Source: Cytidiella melzeri | Taxonomy: Eukaryota; Basidiomycota; Agaricomycetes; Polyporales; Irpicaceae | Assembly: GCA_022592445.1 (NCBI GenBank) | Contig: JABYQR010000038.1 | Coordinates: forward strand, 124,001-188,000 | DNA length: 64,000 nt | Direction of reading: 5' to 3' | Shown here: one piece after another, positions 55,028 through 64,000 of the stretch | How positions within the stretch are numbered: position 1 is the first letter of the stretch | Layout of the letters: every line of letters starts with the position of its first letter | Made by a program: the position numbers and the translations under genes | The notes under the pieces: generated by a model | Database searches by the model: none | Told to the model about the DNA's origin: nothing | The model's input: only the letters and a program-made list of their open reading frames with translations

Positions 55028-57626
55028 CTAGTAAGCTTGCATAGCGTGGTCGTGCGACGAGAAATCGTAGGCTGTGCCCCACTCGTGCGGGACCATAGGT
55101 GGATGTGGAGATCCTTGCGGGACCTTCGGCGAGTCCTCAGCCGCAGGCATCACCGGAGGGTGCATGTAGGTGTTGAAGAGAGCGTCCGTCTCATCCGTGT
55201 GCATGTTGTGCAGATAATCCATGGGTGACTCGTCAGGGGGAAGCATAGGGGGATGGATGAAGTGAGGCGAGTTATCTGGCGGCATCATCGGCGGGTGCCA
55301 AAACGACGTATTTGTGGGCCCCCGGAACAGCCCGTACGATGAGTATGAGAACGGAAACTCGAGCGACGACCGTTGCGAGCTCGACGAGGAGAAAGATGAA
55401 TCCGTGTACGAGCTGTAAGATGTCGTTGACGAGGGCGGCTCAGACGTTGACGCGCTACTCATGCGTCGACGCTTCGGGCTTCGCGACTCCGACCCATCAT
55501 CCCCGGGGTAGGTTAGTGCGTTGCTCAGGTAGTCGGGGTGGTACGGCCCAGGGAACGTGGGATTATAGTTGAAATGCATGTAGTTGTTGTCACTGTGTTG
55601 TTGTACTTGCCCGAGAGCACTCATCAGCTCGGATTGCGTGGGGGCGTACGAGTCTTCCGAAGTCGACGAGTCGGGGGCGAGCGTCGGCGTACCGTTCTCG
55701 GGGGATGCACGGCGGCTAGCTCCTGGGCTTGCAGAAGGCGTTTCGGACGAAGTGCCGCCTGCCCGTCGAGCGTCATGTCGGGCCCTCTTGCGGATGACGT
55801 CTGATTTCATCGAAATAGGTCGTGCAGATCCATGCAACTTGTAGCTGCAGCGAAATGGTTAGCGGCGCACATAAGCCATGACGTCGACGGGTGACTTACT
55901 AAAGCCCACAGGCGTTGCAGACCGTCTTGCCCTCGTCATCCTTGCGCCAGAGAGGCGTCGCTGTCGTGTGGCAGTTGTAGCACTGGGCCACTACTTCCTG
56001 AGACTCCTGGCGTGGCGCTGTCTGGGCACGACCCTCGCCGTGGCTGTTCCGCATGCTCTTCGGACGAGGTCGCTTGTGCTGCGGGACAATCAGCACCGCA
56101 CCAGACCGCACTCGCTGAGACTCGACTTACCAGCTTGCAGTAGAGACCACACGCATTGCAGTTCAACTCATCGTTGAGCCCTCGACGCCACAAGGGCGTG
56201 TGCGTAGCGCCGCAGTTCGAGCACTCGGCCTTCACGCCACCCGGAGCTGAGTTGTTCGTCGTAGACTGCTGACCGCTCACAGGCGTTGCGCTGGGACCCG
56301 AAGAGCGCGTGCTTGCACTTTGAGTCCGGAGATGGAGGGACGGACGCTTACCAGACGTTGGCGTCGCGCTGGGGGCGGGGTTCGGCCCAAGGCGGGAGGG
56401 AGTGATAGTTCGCGGGACGACGTCTTCAACCTGAGAAATGTGCGTGTGGTTGCGAAGGGCGGAAGTAGAATTTAACATGTTGTCGTCGGTGTTTGGCTTC
56501 ATCTCGACATCATCGGACTGGTTGAAGTCCTCGGCAGAGTGAGGATCGTTGTGGTTGAAAGCGTTTGCGGACCAGCCGCTGGGGCTATCTGCGTTGAGCA
56601 GTTCTTCAAGAGGCAATTCGATGGTAGGGCGAGGAATGGCAAAGCCATCGTTCGCGTTGGCGTTAGCGCCTTCGCCGTAGGTCATGACGTTCGTAGTGGT
56701 GGGTGTTGGAAACAGGAGGGCTGATGGACCGAAGTCATTAGAGAAAAGGGTAGGAAAACGGAGCGCGGCTGTTGCGTAAGAGTCGTCAGCGGATGTCGTG
56801 GAGTGTGCGTCGGAATTGGAGGAGGACTGCTTGCGGCCTCGTGCAGTAAGTGGCTGCTCAGCGTCGGCGGCTGTTGCAGACGAGCGAGTAACAGGCCTCC
56901 CCCGCTTGCCGTTGCTGTCCTTGAACTCAATCGAGGGCTTCAAGTCGGGCTTCTGACATGGCACAGATGTGGCGGGAATCGAGGGCTGGTCGATGCTGAA
57001 GGTGAACTGCATACGGTTCAACCTGCCATCTCGGTGAGCTTCACGCTCGCGTTCCTTTTCGAGGGCCCGCTGCTGGATGATGTCCGTGGAATGGTTGTGC
57101 CTAAAGCCTGGGGCCTGCAGTTCTTCGATGCTCCTGCAGAGGAATGGAATGTCAGTTCACTGCAAGGACGAAAAAATGATTCGGAAAGGCGGCAGTTGCC
57201 GGGTGAAGAGTGGCGAGAACATCGTTTTTCGTCGAACCGACTCACCTTCCTTTCTCTTTATCTAACTTGTCGCTCATAGTCTTGGAGAGCTTACGAAACT
57301 CTCGCTTCGACTTGGCGTTGTCGGTGTCGACCATGAGATTCTGCAGGTGCCATAGGCGCCAACTTAGGTTCTCGAGCCTCTGGCCCTGTTCGAGGAAGCC
57401 GGCGACCTTTGTGCATACCTGTACGAACGACAAGTGAGTATGCAACACGTTTGGGACTGGATGCCACACACCTTCCAGGTCTTCGTTAGTGAATCAACAT
57501 CGCTCAAGTTGCTGAAGGGGACGAAGGACTTGTTCCCCTACACATTATTAGGTCATGAGTCAAGTACAAGAGACGGCTTGGAGCAAGAGCACCGACTTTG
57601 AACTTGAGGTTAAGGATGGAGGGCAT
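55028..57626 (-). CDS. GATA transcription factor with DUF1752-type N-terminus and two zinc fingers
   Basis: Minus-strand gene with five or six introns, about 770 residues. The start at 57626 reads [10 protein letters not shown], joined to [22 protein letters not shown], then [31 protein letters not shown], the DUF1752/AreA N-terminal signature, and [21 protein letters not shown] disordered part follows. Finger 1 is CSNC-X17[10 protein letters not shown] and finger 2 is CYNC-X17-CNACGLYYKLHG, both with TPLWRR/TPLWRK, followed by [15 protein letters not shown]. The C-terminal part has repeated HPPMMPP/HPPMLPP motifs. AreA/Gaf1 factors bind GATA sites and control nitrogen genes, usually with one finger. 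Two closely spaced fingers also occur in iron repressors, but their Cys-rich spacer is missing here. Function is inferred as nitrogen or nutrient control. Confidence 0.88.
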
Positions 57627-60600
57627 TTACTGGAAGGCGTTGCGAGGCGAAAAAGACGAGCAGCACAAGGTCGTGAAAGGAGAGAGTTAAGTATCGCCTT
57701 ATACTTGGCGCCCGACAGTAACCAGACACATTAGGAAGTTTTTTGAGATCCGTCGGATAATATTCCAGATTTTCCCGCAGGTATGTTAGAAATAGATGCA
57801 TTGCAGTATTCAACCACTACGCATAGCAGGCAACACACGCACAGAAAACAGGGATCCCACCTGACCGTCTGTCGCAGCTACGAACTTTGCATCGAACAAC
57901 CATTAGCTCGACAACCGCGTCTGGAAGTATGATTCATACCAGGTCTATCAAGAGTTCCAGGGGGTGGGGTAGCCTTGCGGCAGCTACGCAGCAAACGCTG
58001 AGACTGCCGTCGATTGTTCGGGGGTAAGGTGCACTTGGACCATCATCTTCGTTCCTATTAGAACAAAACGCTGCGGCTGCCCGACTCACTTTGAATGCCT
58101 AGCCTGTAACATTCCTCCTCCGCCTCTCCTTTGCTCGCCGCGAATTCGCCCTATCTTCCCTCCTCTCTCAAGGTCCGATCCGAAACACCCGTCGTCGTTG
58201 ATCATCCTCAGTCTCCTTCGTCCACTCTGCGGTCCGTTCGCCCATGAAGCGCCTTGTGCCTAACAAACCTACCACATAACACACACGAACCAACACTTGG
58301 TAGCATGCAACTAGCATCCTATATCACGACGACAAGGTAAGTATGCCCCAGAGGGAACTGCCGAATTCCATCCGGGCGTCCTAGTAAAGAGCTATACCCA
58401 TTTGAGACTGATGATAGAAGTTCTTAGCTTCGCAGAATGACAGGTATACCTCGCAATATACTCATTTTGTCGCCGAACTCTGCCGCCAGTCAGATGTGCT
58501 GGAAGGTGAAACAAAGATGCGGCTTCGGCATATGAGCTCCCTAGCGAAATGAAAGATGGTGCGTCAGTCGTTATATTCAGAGCACTGTGGAGCGTGGCAG
58601 CCTTCCGAAGATACGCACAATAATTCTACTCACTCGTCGTTTCAAGGCCAGCAGTACCATCAGAGCCTCGAAGCATCGACATTCCACGTCACAGAGTGAG
58701 AACGTACAATGATTGATGCCTTCGTAACCGGATACCACGAAATGTCTTGCAAAAACGCTCGCCAATTTGATGCACTGCAATTCCTGTTTGCTCGACACTG
58801 CTCCGCAGCCCCGCAACAGGTGGGCGGACGCGCTTGACTAGCCTAATTCTAGTGGCCATCAAAGCCGAAATCCCCCCTGCCCTGCTCCTACGCTCGCACA
58901 TCGCGAAAGACCTGCAATGACTGATGGATGTTGTCACGAGACCGCGAGAAACGATGGCGAATCCCATGCCTCAAGGCAGCATCAATTCTCTACCTGCAGT
59001 CGCACAACGAGGATACTGCAGCGTTCGACTGATCGAAAAGCAGGGAGGAGATCGTACGTCCACCATCTTCGGGATTTCGCGCGGCTGTCTGCGAAGAGTC
59101 TCACTATAATCTCGGAGGCCCTGTGGGATAACAGAACTCAGCGAGAGATGTCTCGGAGCAGAGCAGAGATAAGATGGTTAGTAGATCCTCTCAAGCAGAA
59201 ACACTTACCTTATTATTTGATTCTCGGATGACCGTATAGCGTACACTACGGCCAAAGTGGCGCACTGCTCGACCACCAACTGCATCAACAAATGGTGACT
59301 GTTGGTAGCAGCGAGTGATTGGACTGACCTGTGTGACTCTCAGAAGTAAGTCACCACGAGCTCATGAATGCACATGCATCGCAGTTGCATCATGGCCAAC
59401 GCTGAATGTCAAACTGTCAATTGGCTACTGGACGTGGATCAGAAGTAGGGCTTCAGATCACTTCCGAGGGTTCAGCAGCGACACGACAGGCTGAGTAACA
59501 CGAGAGCCGTAGAAGACAGAAACGCACCGGTTCGATGGCTCAACGTCTGCCTCGTTGCAGACGGGGCACACCTCTCACTTCATGTTCCCTCAGCGTGAGG
59601 ATGGTAGTGAGATCGGATAGGCAACGTAGCTGTTATCGATGGCTTGGAACGAGACTAGCCAAGTATTCGCGGTCACGTGAACGGTGGAATGCTGGCCACA
59701 AAAGGTTGGGTGAGACAGGTCAGGGAAATGAAATCCGTATGTGCGCTCGGCCGAGAATGAGTCGTGGGAGCAATGAGGCAAGGGCGCAGAAGCTAAGTAT
59801 ACATGAGCATGACAGAGGAGTCAAAGCGCCTTCTAGCGGTGGCTGAATGTCGACCGCATCCAAAGATTGACGAGAATACGCGTGCCTGCAGCGCGGCTGG
59901 ACGGTCGTTGTTTCCGATGAATACGCCTGTTTGAGGCCACGGCATGAGTTCCGTTGTTCCATGCTGAGCCAGCGAGGCGACGCGTAGAGGGCGGGTAACA
60001 CGCTGCAGATCCAGTTCAGAGCATAGTCACAAGACAGCATCCCAAATCAGCCACGGATGCAGATAGTGAGAGAGAGCGTTTGCAGAAACTCGGAATGTTT
60101 GATTGGTGCACAGACCAGAATGACAGGTACAAGAGGAGTAAAGGATGAGACACGCCTAGTTAGCGCAGGGGAGGCTTTTCCCAAGGCAGCCGTCACAGGC
60201 TCTCCATGCTATTGTATGCGCCAAGTTGTCGGATGGTGTAAAGTAAGGCGGCTATCGAGAGGTCCAAGGTTGGACGCTGTAATACGGACGCCAAATCAGC
60301 GCAGTGCAGCATATAAAGGCAGGTCACCAGGTAGCAGTGCAGATAGTGGGTGTCAGCACCCACTACAGATTCTGATCAACAAGGGCTATGAGCCGCGCGC
60401 CAGCCACAGAGGACGTCCGATGTTCCTGGGGATAATATCACTTTTGAAGAACGTAGAGGAAGAGATGAGTAGCATGTGAGTGGCCTAGAAAAGTAGAATC
60501 ATCTTGTAGTGCGTCCAGAGCCCAGCAGGCTTTGAAGATACGCTGAAGTCATTGCCAGCCTTAAAAGCCAGGTATATGCTGATAACACAAACACTGTAAG

Positions 60601-62991
60601 AACGGTGCGGAAGACATGACAAGCAGAATAACTGGAGACGCACCTCATTCATACGCAGTCGTGATTTGTAGACATGGAATGCACATGGCTCACATAGTGG
60701 CGGGATCTTCGCCTTCGGGACGCCCTGCAGGCCTGCATCTACCACCATCTTCCACTGTCTCTCGTTGTAAGGTTTCAAGATTTGACGCATAGAGTTTGGG
60801 AGTGTGCAATCGTAAAACATGCAATGGACAACGTTCAAGTCGAGTCGAAGAGAACGCCAGCGCAACACGCGAAACCTGCGCGTCATGCGCATGTCAGTCA
60901 CGTGACTTGAAGTTGAATTCCCATTTTGGTAGGAGTCGTGGTTTGAAACGTTCAAGCGTGGCCAGCTCAGTCACGGTCCGAGTCTCAACTTAACTCTGGC
61001 TTCCTATACACGGAGGAAATTCGTGCGGAATGCTAATCCCAGCTACGAATGTGAAATACAGATAATCTCTGTGTGAGATGTGTATCCGACAATGCTATGC
61101 AACAATTTGATCAACCGTGACGCTGCGCATTTGTCTAATCATCATCGCGATTTTGTAGGCTGTTTCTCCCTCTTGTAGCTCGACATCATAAAAGGCTGAT
61201 TTATTGGAACAGATGATTGACGTCCACTAGGAGGCTGTTCATGCAGGTGATTTGCAAGGCTGTATCTATTCATTGAGTCTTTTTCAAAGCCAGCTCCTTG
61301 CTCAAGAAGACTCCAACGCCTTGCGGCAAGCTCTATCGCGGTGGCACAGGTGGAGCAAATAGCGAGCGACGCCAAGTCCACTCACAAATTCACTCAACTC
61401 AACGGTAGAATGTCGCAACTGCTCTTCAATCGCACAATGACCATAAAGCTTCCGCTGGAACGCGCTCCGACAGCCGAGTGGGTCTCAATGCTCGTCTGTG
61501 CGGCTTGCGAGAACGTGCTGACGTTCGCCGACAAAACAGGCATACGATCTCACCTCAATTTGGCGAGGATTATCCTGGTGACAGGCTAGCGGCGTTCGAC
61601 CCGCTCAAGCTCAAGGTTCAGTTGTCCCAAAGTTGATATACCTGCATTCATACTCATGTTGGCTCAGACCTCAGTGATAATGCTGCGCCTCGTGATCCTC
61701 AGTTTCTACCCCAGAAACATGCATATGCTCACAAGTGACCATCCCCGCCACTCGGCGGCGCGCTCTGCATCCTGGAGGAACTATTCAGGGCACAACCTTC
61801 TTTTTTGTCGTTGATCTATATCGAGAGATGCGGGAAATGAATGGGTGCACGGAGGACGGGTGATGGAAGAAAATTCCATTTGCAAGTCGGAGTGACGTAG
61901 GAACATTAAACCCCTGCGCATGCTCAGTGCGAAGACGCCCCTAGTAGGCAATAAAATACACACAACACGTGTGAGTCTAGTCCTCTGTATGAACTTATTC
62001 TTACAGAACGTCTACGTCTCACAGCTCATTACTGTCTAGACTCTGCGGCCAGAGGTCAGATCGTTCGTGTCAGTAGCAGCTGACAGTCCAAAGACCTTAC
62101 ATGTATTGACCTTTGAACGCCAGTGAGCTCTTCATTCGCATTCAAACCTACAGCTCGGTACATTGCAGCTATACCGGGCTTAGAACTGACACTGATGGTG
62201 GCTTCCGTTCATCACGAATATGTCCTGGGCATACTTCAGTGCCCTTCCCATAGCTACCGTATCCGTGCTTGGGCATATCGGAATCACAGCCTCTCAAGGC
62301 AATGCCGCTTTGTTCCTCTCTGCACCCCTCTCAAGCAGCGCCTACCAGTACAGTACAGCCTCGAGCTGTGTCCACTGCCAAGTGGGCTTCTTCCATGGCA
62401 ACTTATTGGATCTCCCTGGTGAACTTTTGATGCAAACACCGATGTCTCGATTGCGAACAGGTGGCTGCTATCAGGCAGGTCGGATAACCACCTCCTCAGA
62501 GACTGGTGAGGATCGCGGAATTAACATTCCTGGGATATCACTGTGTTCAAATTTGCGCAGCATCCGTCTCTTCTCAAAGCCGTAGGATCACCGTGAGGCA
62601 CAACATCTGACCTTGGAGAGTATGAAGACGCTGTTAAGCAGCCCCTCTTCTTTCCTTTTCCTGCACACGTCCAACCTTCGCGTGCGCCACTCTGCCTCGA
62701 GTACCGAGCAGACGCATTTCATTCAATTGAGACCTTTCACAGCCACGGTGCACCATGAGGTCTGCCAATCAACAAGCCACCCTTGTAAGCGGCTAACTCG
62801 GTGCCCAGCTGAGCCGGTGAATACGAACTCTCGATATAGTGCTTCTAGCGAGCAACTCCACGCACTGTGTGTGTGTCATGTAGGTCTTGCTTGAGGGTTA
62901 TGTACACTGTTGGTGTTCCTTTCCTTCCCTCGTTATTACCCCTGATATGCCTTGTACGTCGAGAGTTTGACGTAGACCGTCTTTTCTGCCA
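57627..62991. other. Gene-poor region, about 5.4 kb
   Basis: The left part is upstream of the GATA gene and includes a pyrimidine-rich stretch (58100-58320) followed by a GTAAGT donor at about 58336, which would suit a plus-strand leader or noncoding transcript. I found no gene I can support. The best candidate is the weak frame at about 60600-60955 (minus). Other frames have no domain, no clear codon preference and no exon partners. Confidence 0.5.
60563..60891 (-). CDS. Possible small cysteine-containing hypothetical protein
   Basis: Weak candidate. A minus-strand frame starting MRMTRRFRV contains LPNSMRQILKPYNERQW and PPLCEPCAFHVYKSRLRMNE. A GTGCGT...TTACAG intron would then join a short end CLCYQHIPGF and a stop. 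The paired cysteines recall the C-termini of Agaricomycete BTB or F-box proteins, but no such domain is visible upstream, so this may be a fragment. Function unknown. Confidence 0.25.
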
Positions 62992-63767
62992 CTACTTTCC
63001 TGGCTCGTGTATTCGTGAATTCTGCTTCAACAGGTGCATTCTGCAGACCAGACTCTCGGAGGACCTGCAGGCGTGAGAAGCACGTATCAGTGTCAGATGC
63101 TCATGCATCTCTCTCACATATGTGTCGACTTACTGGACTCGATTCCCAGCCACAGATGACCGTGAGTTCATCGTTCTCGACGACTTTTCCAGAGCATCTG
63201 CCCAACAGGCCAGACGGTGTGCCCGACTGCAAGGCCGCGAAGGTTTTTGAGAACTCGGCAAGCATATCCTCGCTAGTCACCCCTGGCTCCATCGCGATTA
63301 ATCGGTCAATTGATGTGATGGGTGCATTCAATGCGGGTGCGACTTCAGAGGCTGGTTCGAGAAGAACGTGGTATAACCTGACTGGTCCGGCGACGCAGTC
63401 CTCCACAGCTTCTAGCATCTTGGGGTACACCTCACGGTCGTTCATTAGGGCATAGTGGTGCTCCACTGTCTCCCAAACTCAAAAGAACGTAAGCGTAGTA
63501 CTATACATCTGACCTGGTGCATAACGTACCGACAATCATGTAGGCTTGGGTTGGATCTTCCTCGAGGAATCCGTAGTATGCACTGTGTATGAGCTCCCGA
63601 TGAGCACCACGCAAACGCTTGCAAACTGGGCATGCTGGAGAAAGCTGTCCTCACCCCAAATTGCCCGGTGCTGACGTGACGAATTGCAGCACGGGCTCGA
63701 AGATCGAATGATCATCACGAAAGACCTCCGATGTTGGCAAGTGAACTACTTCGACTGCAACGAGCAT
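62992..63767 (-). CDS. Dimeric alpha/beta-barrel (ABM-like) protein
   Basis: About 190 residues from four exons on the minus strand, with introns placed to keep frame: MLVAVEVVHLPTSEVF...SAPGNLG, then AYYGFLEEDPTQAYMIV, then VEHHYALMNDREVYPKMLEAVEDCVAG...TVICGWESSP, then VLRESGLQN to the stop at 62992. The pattern PGN..AYYGFLEEDP..AYMIV.EH and the late VICGWES repeat the core of antibiotic biosynthesis monooxygenase (ABM)/Dabb-type ferredoxin-like folds, here as a tandem pair of half-barrels. These proteins include small monooxygenases and haem-binding or stress proteins, so the reaction cannot be assigned. The start is the ATG at 63767. It is the last gene in the window, and the remaining 233 bases are upstream DNA. 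Confidence 0.65.
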
Positions 63768-64000
63768 GGTGACTTGCGCTTGATTCCTAGAAGAGAAACA
63801 AGTGGTCGTCAGCCGTCATTGTGGGTCCCTACTCAAGTACTCACTGTTGAACGTTGCCTGACTGTGAGATAGCGGCTTAGTTTTCTACCGGTTACCGGTT
63901 CGCAGATCTGCAATGCCACTGTGATCGTCAACCTTCAATATAGCAGAGTGTAATGGTGTGAGTGTCAACGGTTGAGCAAGTATTCAGAGTGGCCGCTAGA

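Noticed and set aside
61341..61589. Plus-strand frame with paired cysteines (VCAACENVL)
   Set aside because: Overlaps an antisense frame of equal quality, with no domain and no neighbouring exon.
1..64000. tRNA, rRNA and CRISPR features
   Set aside because: Reading by eye for T-loop (GGTTCRANTCC) signatures and regular spacer-repeat arrays found none with matching stems; a tRNAscan-SE run would settle the tRNA question.

Overview
The window is nuclear DNA of a filamentous basidiomycete, most likely an Agaricomycete. The genes carry many short introns (about 50-70 nt, GTRNGN...YAG), spacing is compact, and the families are typical of mushroom genomes: STE3-type pheromone receptors, a CaaX lipopeptide pheromone precursor, BTB/POZ proteins, GH79 enzymes and an AreA-like GATA factor. 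I see no bacterial, organellar or viral genes, no rRNA, no convincing tRNA and no CRISPR array. All gene models below were spliced by eye.

Region 1 (1-11.6 kb) looks like a B-type (pheromone/receptor) mating locus. It has three intact, divergent STE3-like receptor genes: 129-1631 (+), 3709-5154 (-) and 9711-11608 (+). A 54-codon pheromone precursor ending in CVVA lies between them (6263-6427, +), with a small membrane-anchored cysteine-rich secreted protein on the opposite strand (7410-8231, -). The intergenic DNA holds a diverged repeat present twice (1951-2230, 5646-5872), an AT microsatellite, imperfect tandem repeats after the pheromone gene, and exact copies of the ACAAAGGGA pheromone-response motif known from Ustilago.

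Region 2 (11.7-30.3 kb) is the flank. On the minus strand are a single-pass membrane protein with a long cytosolic tail, a coiled-coil membrane protein, an FtsJ-type methyltransferase and a BTB protein. CNOT11 of the CCR4-NOT complex follows on the plus strand. Then come a PH-CRIB-kinase PAK (Cla4/Ste20 class, minus), the complex II assembly factor SDHAF4 (plus), and two tandem, recently duplicated twin-BTB genes (plus).

Region 3 (31-52 kb) has two convergent GH79 genes, a Neo1-type P4-ATPase flippase (plus), NST1 (minus), and a secreted barrel-type hydrolase-like gene (minus) followed by its decayed duplicate (pseudogene).

Region 4 (52-64 kb) is gene-poor. It has 3 kb with no supportable gene, an AreA/Gaf1-like GATA factor with two zinc fingers and a DUF1752-type N-terminus (minus), about 5.4 kb without a convincing gene, and a small dimeric alpha/beta-barrel (ABM-like) protein at the right edge (minus).

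Functionally, the receptors and pheromone would start the mating MAPK pathway. The PAK kinase is a plausible downstream component physically linked to them, a linkage also known from the Cryptococcus MAT locus. The remaining genes are mostly housekeeping or secreted degradative functions.
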